The position numbers and the translations under genes are program-made. The notes beneath the pieces are model-generated. The model was not told the DNA's origin. It ran no database searches and worked only from the letters and a program-made list of their open reading frames with translations. Source: Citrus sinensis (taxonomy: Eukaryota; Streptophyta; Magnoliopsida; Sapindales; Rutaceae). Taken from it: a DNA stretch of 64,000 nt. Shown piece after piece: positions 24,148-36,623 of this stretch (position 1 is the first letter of the stretch; each line of letters opens with the position of its first letter). The stretch lies in contig NC_068563.1 in NCBI RefSeq assembly GCF_022201045.2, positions 29,175,001 through 29,239,000 of the forward strand. The letters run 5' to 3'.

Positions 24148-24287
24148 TTAAAATAAGATATACAAGTTTCTTTCAAAATGCTATTAATTAGAAGGAAGCT
24201 TGCTTTACGTCTCTTTCAGTATGTTGGACACTTCATTGTTGATCACATACTACCAAACCATAGGTAAAATTTATTTTCAATTAAAAT

Positions 24288-24306
24288 ACACACACACACA
24301 CACACA
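24288..24306. repeat. (CA)n microsatellite
   Basis: About nine CA units in intergenic DNA. Confidence 0.9.
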
Positions 24307-24831
24307 AACAGAGGGGAAGGTTTATTGACAACATGATATATTGTTTAATTGATATACCATAATTATAATATATCATTGTTATATTTGTTATTTTAAACAT
24401 AATTTTATCGCATTGATTTAAAACATTAAGGAAACTCAATTATTTAAGTTTCCCATTCTTACATTAGGGTTCAAGAGAATTTTCACCATTCAACTTCCAA
24501 AGTAATTAGGGTTAACGCACGCGATTGGTTCAAATCAAAACGAAGCACTTACGTGAGTCATTAACGTGTAATGAGTATAAAGCCAATTACTTTAAATGCA
24601 AGAGCGAGTGTGATTTCAGCATTTAACACATAATTATATTCATCACAACAAAAAGTGTTTCCTATTTCTTGTACTATAATTCATAAGGTGTAAACAAACC
24701 TAATCGATTTAGATATCGCCAGCTACTCTCTTTTTCTTTTTTTTTTTTTTAATTCGTAACAATCCACGTATGTTATAATGTGGAGTTCATTAATATACAT
24801 TTATCTACTTATTAAAAATGAGATGTACTAT

Positions 24832-24853
24832 TATATATATATATATATATATA
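24832..24853. repeat. (TA)n microsatellite
   Basis: About 11 TA units, followed by ACACACTCTC. Confidence 0.9.
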
Positions 24854-26364
24854 CACACTCTCACTAATTTTGTGTTTGAAGATCTTACTTGGGGGGCCCT
24901 TTTCATGTTGCGTTATATAGAATTGATATTTCTTCGAGTGATGTAATCTGTTGACTCCAAACTTTATATCAATAAATATATTTACATAGAGGACATTTAA
25001 AATCTTAGCTAATAAATGAGATGGGTCGGCTCACTATATTTATATAAAATAAACTTTTGTCAACACCTAACTACTTAACATTTTAAAAGCAATCAATACC
25101 ATATGCAGATAAATACCACAAGTTCGCGTAGAAAAAAAGTTAAAATTAATTGTGAATTACCTAACAATACAATTCATGATGCACCAATTAATTGATTATA
25201 TTTTTAAATTTAGATTATTTGGAGTTGGAGGTGGGTTTAGTCTGCCACCATCAAATTCAACTTATACCGAGATACTACAAAATTTTCTATAACTCGTGTG
25301 TGTGATGAAACTCATTCGTGACATTATAGATTCACTAAATTGAGAGCCAAGCATTTGAGAAGAATAAGAACTTGAAAATTGTTGTTCAATACTGGTATAT
25401 TATTGTATAAATTATTTTACTTGATTCATATTCTCAAAATTAAGTGAAATTGCACTTCACTAATGTTAAGAAAAATTGAATGGATTTTAAAAATATGGAA
25501 AGTTCTTGTTACTTTTGCCAAACATCAGGGGTTTGTTTCATTTTCTGGACCAAAAAAAAAAATTTTTTTTGACCAAAAAAAAAAATTAATTTTTCCTTCT
25601 TTAGCTAATTATACAAAACACAATACGTTGCAATGTTGCATGCCTTTATTTGCTTTGTCTTCATGCAGAATCTCGCTGCCTCCATAACTTGACATAGGCA
25701 AAAAAGAAAGTCAATATTTCTATTTTACTAGCTAAAAATAAATTAAACAGCTTGTCATTATCATGACTAAATAAAAAATTCTCAAAAAATGTATGAAAAA
25801 TTCCGGATTTTGACCTTAACTAGACTTCATTCATCGAAATAGTAAACACATAATGAATTGGTAAGTTTAAATAATCTAATTTACTCTTAAATGAGTTATA
25901 ATATTGAGTCCAATGAATTTGACTTGTATTTATAGCAAAACTAACTAAAATGAACTATTATTTTTTTACAAAACAAACTAATATCTTAAACATACCCTTG
26001 TGTGTTTTTTTTTAAACAATAATGAATTGGGTATTTTTAGAAATCAAAGAAGTAAAAAACACAAAAAAAACAAAAAGCAAAAATATGGTGTACTTTTTGG
26101 AAGAAAATCTAATAAGTGGGGGGAAAAAAATCTAGAGGGTAGCTAAGTGCATTTATACTGTACTTCAATTTTTCAATTTTCACCTTAAGGGCATCGAATC
26201 TAAAGAGCTGAGGTGTCCGTTACAGATTCCTGTTTTAAGAACACGAGGAAATTAAAGCATCATTATCTCTGGAAAAAGAAAAAGAAAAAGGAAAAGGAAA
26301 AGGAAAATTTTATCTAACATCAGTTGGTTATTTTTTGGTCAATCAAACCTAATTCTTAGGACAC

Positions 26365-26372
26365 TATATATA
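26365..26372 (+). promoter_or_regulatory. Probable TATA box of the Pumilio gene
   Basis: TATATATA lies about 590 bases upstream of the Pumilio ATG, directly after a purine-rich tract and before a likely leader containing AACCCTAAGGG. The long leader may itself be spliced. The transcription start is inferred only. Confidence 0.4.
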
Positions 26373-26953
26373 TTGCAACTATAAAGAGTGTTTTTTTCCC
26401 AATTTCAAAAAAAAAAGAAAAAGAAAAAAGAACGTATAATAATAATAACAGTTGTTTTTACTATCACTGTATTTAATCCCCATCTGCAATTCTCTAACAA
26501 AACCCTAAGGGTTCTTGTAAGAACCAATCGCCGCCAGTTTAATCTCGTTGTTTCTCTATCTTGTTCTTTTAAGCTTACCCTGATCACTTCATTTTTTTTG
26601 GGTGTTCTTGCAACAGTTTTTGTAACATGATGCATAAAATTAAAATTGTCTCCTTTAATTTATGAAATCATATCAAGAGGAAGATAATCCATGTTTTGAT
26701 ATTAGTTTGTTGCTTGATCATCTGGGTTTTGTGTTTTATATTGATATTATTAGCTTAGGTGGTTGAAGTTTTGATTTTTGTTGGCGTAAAGTTGAGTTTT
26801 TTTGGGGGTTGGACATATGGGGTTTAGGTGTTATGTGATTAAAGGTTTTGATTTTGACAATGTTTTGAGTTTTATGGCTTGATTAGCGCATCTGGGTGGT
26901 TATTATTTTTGAGTTTTGTTAGGAGGGTTATGATCAATTAGGGTTTTTGGAGA

Positions 26954-29900
26954 ATGTTATCTGAATTGGGAAGGAGGCCAATGATAGGGAACAGCGAGGG
27001 TTCGTTTGGTGATGATTTTGAGAAGGAAATAGGTATGTTACTGCGTGAACAGCGTAGGCAAGAGACTGATGATTGTGAGCGTGAGCTTAACTTGTATAGG
27101 AGTGGCTCAGCGCCACCAACTGTTGAGGGGTCGTTGAGTGCAGTTGGTGGGTTATTTGGTGCTGCTGATAACAACATGGCTTTCTCAGAGCTGTCTAGGG
27201 CTAAAGCTGGGAATAATAATGGTTTTTCATCTGAGGAGGAGCTTAGGTCTGATCCAGCTTATCTTTCGTACTATTACTCGAATGTGAATCTGAACCCCAG
27301 GCTTCCGCCTCCTTTACTTTCGAAGGAAGATTGGAGGTTTGCACAGAGATTGAGAGGAGAGAGTTCAATGTTAGGTGAGTTGGACGATAGGCGGAAAGTG
27401 AATGGAGGAGCTGGTAATAGTGGTAGTGGCGGCAACAGGTCCTTATTTTCAATGCCACCAGGGTTTGATACAAGGAAACAGCAGAGTGAGAGTGCGCAGG
27501 AAAAACTTCGTAGCTCAGCAGATTGGGGCGGTGATGGACTCATTGGCTTGTCGGGGATAGGACTGGGGAGCAAACAGAAGAGCCTTGCTGAAATCTTCCA
27601 GGTGTTGCTTTGATTAACCTTGCTTTCACAGTGTCTTTAATTATTGAGCTTGTCCGTTGTGTATTTGTTTTGTTGCGATATATGGTTTTTCTGTTGATGA
27701 TTTGTTGCGTTATCTCTGGCTGTGCTTTCTTTTTTTCTGTTGCAGCATTTATTTCTCCCTGTTGGGTTTTGACATGTAAAATGTTGTATATGATTGAACT
27801 TCAACATTTGTACGGTGCTAAATCTGTTTTCAAATTGAAAGCGGGCTATATGCCGTCTGTCGTTAAGAGTTGTGATTGTGTTTTTCTTTCCCATTTGGTG
27901 AACTTTGACGTATTAATTCATTGAAGTGCAACATGTTATTAATTCCCCCTCGCAGCAAATTCATTATTTTCTTGTAATCTAGCTTCATGACAAGTGTCAT
28001 GTTTTACTTTCTTTTAGTTTGTACTTTTTTTCTTCTGATCCACCTTGGTTTCCATCTCTTATGGTCATAAATATAGTTTGTATAGCACTAGACCATATCC
28101 ATTTTTAGGGATTTTACCACTAAATGATGTGTTTGTACTCTAGAATCAAAGTCATACTGTATTAGTGAGGCAAGTGCATGAATTACTTGGAGTTGGAACC
28201 TTGAGTACGGAATCCAGTTATATAGTTGCCCATTATGCTTGGTATTTAGATTTAACTTGTGAAGTGCATTCATTTTATCCTTTTTTTTTTCCCCCTCTCT
28301 CTCTTATCTGAAGCTTACAACTAGCAGTTAGGTGTTCCCATTAAATAACAAATAACTTTAATCCACGCTTTTATACAATGTTATAGCTTTGTATATTTTA
28401 TCTCCTTATAGGAAAACTGACGAAAATATGTTTGACGTGCTTCCTTATGCACACTATGAGTTTTGGAATTTTCATTAAAGTTACATAATGATTTTTCAAA
28501 AGCTAGTGAAATTCAGATAGGCATATCATCAATCTGCTTCTGCTTTGGACCTCCTTCTAAATTGTTGATGGGAATTATAACAATATAAATACACTGCAGA
28601 TTGATTGTATGGAGTGTGAGAATGGACTATTGAACAGTGTGCCAAATATTTTTTAAAATCTGATACTATTTTCCATTATTCTCTTTGATAATAACAAGCA
28701 TATAACATGCTATCTGAAAATTATCACTGGTCTAATTTTTTTGTTTTAAATTGGTTATGATATTGCAACTTGTCTATTTTAGTTAGTGATTGGTTGATGA
28801 ATTGTTACGTAATAGCTCAGTCTGGTTTTTGATTGATCTTTTTTGGTATAGTTTTTTAAATGCTGAATTACTGTTTAATATCTATGCAGGATGACTTGGG
28901 AAGAGCAACTCCTGTTACAGGAAATCCTTCTCGTCCAGCTAGCCGTAATGCTTTCGATGAAAGCATTGAGTCCATTAGTTCGGCTGAAGCCGAACTGGCT
29001 AATTTGAGGCATGACTTGAAATCTGGTGCAAATGTTCAAGGCACATCTGCTGTCCAGACCATTGGTCCACCTTCATCGTATACATATGCAGCTGTCCTAG
29101 GTTCTTCCTTGTCTAGAAGTACCACACCTGATCCTCAACTTGTTGCTAGAGCTCCTAGTCCTTGTCCAACGGCTATTGGAAGCGGAAGAGTTGGAGCCTC
29201 TGAAAAGAGAGGCATGACTAGTTCAAATTCATTTTCTGGTGTCTCGTCTGGAATAAATGAGTCTGCAGATCTTGTAGCTGCTTTGTCAGGCATGAACTTG
29301 TCAACAAATGGTGTATTGAATGAAGATAATCAACTACCATCACAGATTGAACAAGATATTGAAAATCATCAAAATTATTTGCATGGCATACAAGGTGGTC
29401 AGAATCACATCAAGCAAAATAAATACATGAAAAAGTCTGATTCTGGGAATTTGCAAATGCCTCCTGGTCTTCAATCAGCGAAAATGTCTTATTCTGACCT
29501 GGCAAAGAGCAATGGAGGTGGGTTGGACCTGAATAATGCATCCTTGTTAACTGATAGGCGTGTTGAATTACAAAAACCTGCTGTTCCTACTAGCAACTCA
29601 TACTTGAAAGGATCTCCTACATCCACTCTTAATGGGGGAGGTGGCTTGAATTCTCAGTATCAGAATGTGGATAATTTGCCTAACTATGGTCTGGGTGGTT
29701 ACGCCCTGAGTCCATCTATGGCCTCTGTCATGGCTGGCCAACTTGGCGCTGGTAATCTGCCACCATTGTATGAAAATGTTGCTGCAGCATCAGCTATGGC
29801 AGTCCCTGGAATGGACTCAAGAGTGCTCGGAGGAGGCTTTGCTTCTGGACAGAATCTATCAGCTGCATCTGAATCACATAATCTTAATCGAGCGGGAAGT

Positions 29901-32828
29901 CAAATGGGAGGGGGTGCTCTTCAGTTCCCTTTTGTTGATCCAGTGTATCTACAGTACTTGAGGTCATCTGAGTATGCAGCACAACTTGCTGCTCTGAATG
30001 ATCCCTCGGTGGATAGGAACTTCCTTGGCAATTCATACATGAATCTACTTGAGCTCCAGAAAGCTTATCTCGGAGTTCTTCTTTCACCTCAGAAATCTCA
30101 GTATGGTGGTCCGTTAGGCAGTAAATCTAGTGGTTCTAATCATCATGGTTATTGTGGAACTCCTGGATTTGGCCTGGGCATGTCCTATCCTGGAAGTCCT
30201 CTGGCAAATCCTGTAATTCCAAACTCCCCAGTTGGGCCTGGTAGTCCTATCAGACACAATGATCCAAACTTGCGTTTTGCTGGGATGAGGAACTTAGCTG
30301 GGGGTGTCATGGGACCTTGGCATTTGGACGCTAGCATGGATGAGAGCTTTGGATCCTCTTTGCTGGAAGAGTTTAAGAGCAACAAAACAAAGTGTTTTGA
30401 ACTTTCTGAAATTGCTGGTCACGTTGTTGAGTTCAGGTATGCAATGCTCCTAGCTCATCTGATGCTCCATTTTTCTGCCGTCCTAAATTGATTTCTGCCT
30501 TTGTACATTGTGTGTGAACAGTGCGGATCAGTATGGTAGCCGATTCATTCAACAAAAACTTGAAACAGCCACAACAGAAGAGAAAAACATGGTTTATCAA
30601 GAAATCATGCCCCAAGCTCTTGCTTTGATGACTGATGTATTTGGTAATTATGTCATTCAGAAGGTACCTGTACTTGTGCTTTGTTGAGTATTAATCTTGT
30701 TGGTTCTCTGTTCAATTCGTTCAATTTTGCGTAATAAATATCTCTGTCTGTTCAGTTTTTTGAGCATGGACTTGCATCTCAACGAAGAGAATTGGCAAAC
30801 AAGCTCTTTGGTCATGTTTTAACCCTTAGCCTTCAAATGTATGGCTGTCGTGTGATCCAGAAGGTACCATTAGTTGAAACTGCATTTATTTATTTATTTT
30901 TAAAATTAATACTTTCATTTCATGTGATTCCTCACCTTCTCATATGCATATTTTCTGCACTGCATTGAGTTTATACGAAAGCAAGTTCCATCAAAGAGTT
31001 AATGCATATTGAATAACTATTGTTGTGTTTGTGATGAAGGTTTTAACAGTTTTATGCTTTGTCCAACCACACAGGCCATTGAAGTTGTTGATCTTGATCA
31101 GAAGATTAAAATGGTTGAAGAGCTCGATGGTCATGTGATGCGCTGTGTACGTGACCAAAATGGAAATCATGTCATTCAGAAGTGTATTGAATGTGTTCCT
31201 GAGGAGAATATTCAATTTATTGTCACAACATTCTTCGACCAAGTCGTTACCCTTTCCACCCATCCTTATGGGTGTCGTGTGATACAGGTTCAGATTCTTG
31301 CTTAATTGTTTTACTTTCTGTACTGCCCTTTTTTTTGCGCGCGGGGGGTTGGGGGGGGGGGGGGGGTTGTGGGCGGAATTTCAGAATTGTTTCTATTTTA
31401 TATTGTTTTTGCTTTTTGTCTGGCAGAGAATACTTGAGCACTGCAAGGACTCCAAAACACAGAGTAAGGTTATGGATGAAATTTTAGGATCTGTTAGCAT
31501 GCTGGCACAGGATCAGTATGGCAATTACGTGGTCCAGGTTTGTTAACTTTACTTGAAACTTTCAGTGTGAAATCTTTTATTATTTTCTCATACAAATTAT
31601 AGTTTCTTGTGTTATTTAGTGTTTGGGAATTCTTTGTTTTTTGTACAATATTGAGTACTTGAATTGATTCCTGGAACCCATTTAACAGCATGTTCTGGAG
31701 CATGGAAAGCCTCATGAGCGTTCTATTATAATTGAGGAATTAGCTGGAAAGATAGTGCAAATGAGTCAGCAGAAGTTTGCCTCCAATGTTGTGGAGAAGT
31801 GTTTAACTTTTGGAGGCCCTAATGAACGTCAGTTGCTGGTGGACGAGATGCTTGGCTCTACAGATGAAAATGAGCCTCTTCAGGTGTGTCAAATTTCTGA
31901 CCTTCTAACTGGATTGTTATGTATTTATTAATTTGATAAAAGCAATAGGTTATTTCTCATTTTCTTTTAAACTCTTGTAACATAAATGAGCCACAATGTT
32001 CTGTTGCTGGTTTCCACTGAAAGGTTAGATGAAACTTCTTATTAAGTTTTAAGTTGCATAATGTCTTGTGTTCAATCAATCTATAGTATTTAACTCTTCT
32101 TCTGACTTGAAAGCTTTGATTAGAAGGTAGTAATGCTTTCATATTAGTTGATCAGGTATCTGCTTCTTAAGTATTTGGAAAGAGGACTTCTGAGTTTAGA
32201 TCGTGTCCTGCGTTTAATGTTTTCTTCAGCTAGCTATTTCCTCATATCTTTGATGAAAGGAAAACTTAGAAGTCAACTTTTGGCATTATGGTGCTCCTAT
32301 TTCCTGATTTATTAGTTATTTCCATACTGTATGATGTTGTTTCTCTTACAGGCAATGATGAAAGATCAGTTTGCAAACTACGTTGTACAAAAAGTTTTGG
32401 AGACTTGTGAGGACCAACAACGCGAGCTGATTCTTTCACGAATTAAAGTTCATTTGAACGCATTAAAGAAGTACACGTATGGGAAGCATATTGTTGCACG
32501 TGTAGAGAAACTTGTTGCTGCTGGGGGTACTTATTCTTTCCCTTATAATTACTAATGTATGAGCTCACTAAATCACCACCACCTTGGCCTGATAACCCAA
32601 CACGTACATTAAGCACCCTGGATGCCAGAAGACCCCTTTTTAAAAATAAATAAATGTTCATTTCCATAAAGATAAGGGAGTGCTGGGTTGGCTGCCTTTG
32701 GGAAGATTTCTTACGAGAGTAAAATGTTGATGTTGAATCCTTCCATCTATGATGAGCCAACTAACTTGTGGATTATTAATCTACTTGCAGAACGCAGAAT
32801 TGCTGCTCAGTCTCCACACCCTGCTTAG
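26954..32828 (+). CDS. Pumilio/PUF RNA-binding protein, APUM1-3 type
   Basis: Binds UGUA-type elements in 3' UTRs and represses or destabilises mRNAs. Nine exons in continuous frame: 26954-27601, 28890-30436, 30522-30663, 30756-30863, 31075-31287, 31427-31537, 31689-31883, 32352-32526 and 32791-32828, giving 1058 residues, slightly longer than the Arabidopsis APUM1-3 proteins I recall. The N-terminal 700 residues are low-complexity and carry the plant NABP block ([37 protein letters not shown]). The C-terminal PUM-HD begins near [11 protein letters not shown] and contains eight repeats with recognition cores SRFIQQ, NYVIQK, CRVIQK, NHVIQK, CRVIQR, NYVVQH, SNVVEK and NYVVQK. Exon junctions from exon 3 on mostly follow the repeats. 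Nothing in the frame is broken. Confidence 0.94.
31343..31373 (+). repeat. G-run / G-quadruplex-prone tract in Pumilio intron 5
   Basis: G6, TT, G16, TTGTGGG lie on the sense strand between exons 5 and 6. It can form a G-quadruplex in DNA or pre-mRNA, and a 16-base homopolymer is also a place where the assembled length may be wrong. Confidence 0.85.
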
Positions 32829-34064
32829 GTGGCATAGGAAAGAAAGTTGTCTGTACAGCTAACTGAGGCTAGTGTGAGCTTCCTCTTTTTCTCTTTCTTT
32901 CTCCTGGTATTTAGAGCAATGACTCTACCTATCTCTTCTAAGATGGGTACGAGGGGATCAAAAATAAAGTTGTTGGTTGTACTTGGAAAGTGTACATTCT
33001 GTAGTTTACGGTTTATACGTAGAGTCGTGCAAGCTGGGGTTCAGATGTTGAGTACACCTGATGCCCATGCGGAGGAGATAAAAAATGAAATGAAAGACTA
33101 CTTAGGTTTTTAAGGGTGTAAAAAAAAAAAGACTAAATGTTGAGGTAGTTAATATCATCCCGTGACTGTACAAAATGTTGCCAATGTGGAGAGCTGTTGA
33201 TGTCTTAGCTGAGGCCAGAGTTTTCCTTTTTAATGTATGTTTTTTGACTTTTTCTTTTCCCTGAAAAGAATAATTTTCTTTTAAGGTCAAATTGTTAATT
33301 TCTTTGCGCTTGAATCTTGATTTCAATTATGTGTTGATGTGGTTCGTCTCAAGCCTTTATGTTGATCACATTCCATTTTGTAAACAAAATGGCTATTATT
33401 TGTACTTGAACAAGAAAGAGATCATAACATAAAAAGGGTTCTTCTTTACCAAATTCAAAGATAAAAATCATAATTTTTCAATTGAACTAGTAAAATTGAT
33501 TCAGCTAGAGGCTTTATCAGTTACTCAAAAATTGAGTCTCTTTTAGTGCTGAATCATCAAGACCCTTAGATTTAGAAAGCATGCTCATACACCCCTACCC
33601 TACAATAATGTAAATTCCTGTAACAGAATATAAATAATCAACCGAACAATCTGGCAAGGTTAAGAAGAGAATCTACAACCTCTGAAGTAACTGACAATTC
33701 ATGGAATCTTACACACTTGTAGCATGAAAATAGCCTTTACACCACTGATTGTTACTTCTGTTTAACTCTAAATTCGCAACTCCAAATAACAACAATATAG
33801 TCACACATTGACAGAATAACCAGATATATAATTTAATTTCTCCATTGCGCTTCATTAATTCTTGTTACTTCAAAAAGAATCACTACCATGGAGAGCAATA
33901 GCAAATCAAATTTCGAAAATATACATTCTCATTTCTAACTCGCATCCGCATCACATTCCCAAAACTGTCTCGAGAATAATTTGAAGCGACCAATTGCTTT
34001 AACACAACACTAGTCTAGCAAAAGCTAGGTTAACGTAGCTTACATGGAGAAACCGCAAAACCAA

Positions 34065-34726
34065 TCAATCGTCATCATCATCAATCTTTTGTCCAAATCC
34101 TCTTGGCCCAGCCCTTGGTTTTGCCTTAACCTTCTTCTTCTTCTTCGTAGCTGCCTCTTCTTTCTCAAACTTCTCCCTCTCCCTCTTCTGCAAGAAATCT
34201 GTCACACCTATGTAAACTACCTACAAATCCAAAACAAACCCCCAAAATTAGTAGTGCCAACCCCACATCCCAAAATGACAACTTTTGTTGCATTACTGTA
34301 TGAAGGCAATACATTTGCAAATTTGCTTACGGAAAAGAACCAAATAAATTAAATTTTTTTTTTTACCCCAATAGTGAGAATAGACAATGCAATGAAAGCA
34401 GCAAAGAGGAGAACTGAAATGACGCTGGATAAACTCTCATCACCAGTGGAAGAGACCATCTCCTGAGAGGTCTCGAGGGGAGTGGATTCTGTGGGCAAAA
34501 CTTCTCCTGAAGTAGCATTGCTTCTCCAAATTTTGCTTCTCTTTTGAGCAATTCCACGACATGGGTTGTGAAAATGGATGGCTTTTGCTGCTAACTCTGT
34601 GTGTGAACAGTAGATAGTTGAAAAAGATACTGTACATCTATGAAAATGGCGACTCGGTTTTGGGTTCAAAATGGAAGTGATTATTGGTGGCCGAGATAGA
34701 GATATTGATGGAGAAGAAGAAGCCAT
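34065..34726 (-). CDS. Small single-span membrane protein, possibly plastid-targeted, function unknown
   Basis: Two exons, 34726-34367 and 34220-34065, encode 171 residues; the junction reads TIG-VVYIGVTDF in phase 0. The N-terminal 60 residues are rich in Ser, Thr and Arg with few acids (MASSSPSISLSRPP...), the look of a chloroplast transit peptide. A hydrophobic segment at about residues 101-127 (SVISVLLFAAFIALSILTIG, then VVYIGV) is followed by a charged tail: FLQKREREKFEKEEAA, a lysine run, KPRAGPRGFGQKI and a final poly-Asp. I recognise the tail as a conserved plant feature but cannot name a function. The gene is convergent with Pumilio; about 1.2 kb separates their stop codons. Confidence 0.8.
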
Positions 34727-35379
34727 GATTCATCTGCTGCCACTACCTTCACCCAACACCCAATAATCTCTCTCTCTCTCTCTCTGTTCCTCTGCTATCG
34801 TGGCAGCAGAAGCTTTCCTCAGTGGCAGTAGCTTTCAAGCTGCAGATACGCATCAAGGATATCTGCAACGTAATCTGAAATGGGATAGCAAATCATATAA
34901 GAGTCCCTTCACTTTTATGATTCTTTACGTACGCATATAGTTTGTTTATTTATACCAAATAGATCCCTAACGTAAAGTAAATCTATTTTCCTTTTTGGGA
35001 TATGAATATTATACAATATGGTGATATTTTAACGACAAGAAATTTGCGAAATCTTACCTTGATAGCGCCATGTTATGTTTCAACTAAGATGTAGAGAGAT
35101 AATGAAACCTAGAATAAGCTAAATTTAAATATAATCAATTGATAAAAATCATTCTCTTAAATACGTATGAAAGACTTGAATTCTTTATCTGTAAATATTA
35201 AAAGAGAAGTAATTAATAATATGACTAAAACATCTTTTGATGTAGAGTAACAATATTATTATACTGTGATTGTCAAAATTCAACACTAAAGGAGTATTTT
35301 AATCATTTTAGTGGGAGTTAATTAATGTTAAGGTCTTATTCGATATGATTTGAGAAACTACATCCCTGTCATTGTTTAA

Positions 35380-36623
35380 GGACCAATTTAGTAATACTGT
35401 AAATTTTAAAATAATTGTTATTAATTGTGTTGTAAAAATAAACAATTTTGAAAATATTTAGTAAAATTTGCTTTTAAGAACATTGAGTATTAAAAGTAGC
35501 TGTATGTATATAGTAGATCCTATTGTTAAATTATTGTAAGATTGTAAATGAATGAATGAATTAAATATAATGTTGAATATAAAATATTTTTTATTGTGTA
35601 CTTTATATATAATAATTAGTAACTAAAATAAATAATTTTTATTTTTTAATTTTAGTTTGTTAACTCAATATAACTGCGAATAATAATAACTCTTTAAAAT
35701 TAATGATTTTATATCTGAATTAATAAGGATAACTTTGGATTTTCATAATGTATATGAGGATATATATGAAATCATATTAAGGGCCAGTTTGGGAATGCTG
35801 TAGCTTTTAAAATAATTGCTGTTAACTGTGCTGTAGAAATAATCAGCTGTGAAGAGAATCAGTTAAGTGTTTGGTAAATTTTGTTTCAAGAAGTACTGCG
35901 AGTTTTTAAAGCAGTTATGGACGTTTGATAAATTTTACTGTTAAACTGCTGAGAGAAAATAAATGACTAAAATATCCATAATATAAGATAAAATTTATTT
36001 ATATATATAAAAACATGTACATATAATATTTTTAATTGTCTATTATAATAATTTTTACTAAAAATAAAATTTATAATATATTTATTTTATTTTTTTTCTT
36101 AAAACAATTGATAATTAAATTAATAATATAGTGAAATAAATTTAATAATAATTCGACCAATAAATTGATATTAATAAATTTATATTTATGAATTATAATA
36201 CAAATTTTTTTATAAATTATTTTGTTTCCAATTTGAATAAGGATAATTTTGGATTTAAGTAATAATTTTAAGGATATTTATGGAATTGTATTAAATGATA
36301 AAATTGATTTTCAAAATCAAAATCTAAAAGCTACTCCTTCCCGGCTTTTCAAAATCAGCTGTAGGAGAAGCTGATTTTGACAAAAGTGATTTTGATTTTT
36401 TTTTACCAAACACTAAAACTAGCTTTTAGATTTTCAAAATCACTTTTAGGTCTCTTAAAAGCAATCCCAAACGGGCCCTAAGTACAAAATTAGATTTTAA
36501 AAAGTTTCTTTTTCTTTGTTTTTGAAAATCTGCTGTAGAATAAAGCGATTTTATCAAAAGTAATTTCTAAAAGAAAAATTTACGGAACACTAAAATTAAC
36601 TTTTAACTTTTTAATATTAGGTC
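35380..36623. mobile_element. Older MITE carrying a younger relative
   Basis: The left part (GGACCAATTTAGTAATACTG, then TAAATTTTAAAATAATTGTT) is a diverged version of the left end of the MITE at 35781. The sequence right of that MITE (36482-36623: GATTTTATCAAAAGTAATTT..., ending TTAATATTAGGTC) is a diverged version of its right end. TAA-type bases flank both outer ends. The arrangement reads as an older copy split by the younger copy of the same family. Confidence 0.5.
35781..36478. mobile_element. Tourist-like MITE (PIF/Harbinger-type), TAA target duplication
   Basis: Begins GGGCCAGTTTGGGAATGCTG and ends, reversed, GGGCCCGTTTGGGATTGCTT. The inverted termini are flanked by TAA at 35778-35780 and 36479-36481, the trinucleotide duplication typical of PIF/Harbinger-derived Tourist elements. 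The 698-bp interior has no coding capacity. It sits in the upstream region of the gene fragment at 36.97 kb. Confidence 0.8.

Larger units (their letters stand above)
19074..26360. other. Gene-poor region of about 7.3 kb
   Basis: No gene recognised on either strand. It contains the promoter side of the RDUF-like gene at the left, simple repeats, a 5'-truncated LINE (22802-23150), a MITE (23507-24147) and a purine-rich tract at 26272-26308 just upstream of the Pumilio promoter. Open frames near 20990-21720 and 25460-25690 are short and look non-coding. At 20823 a sequence CAGTGGTGGACCC resembles one hAT terminus, but I found no partner end. Confidence 0.5.
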
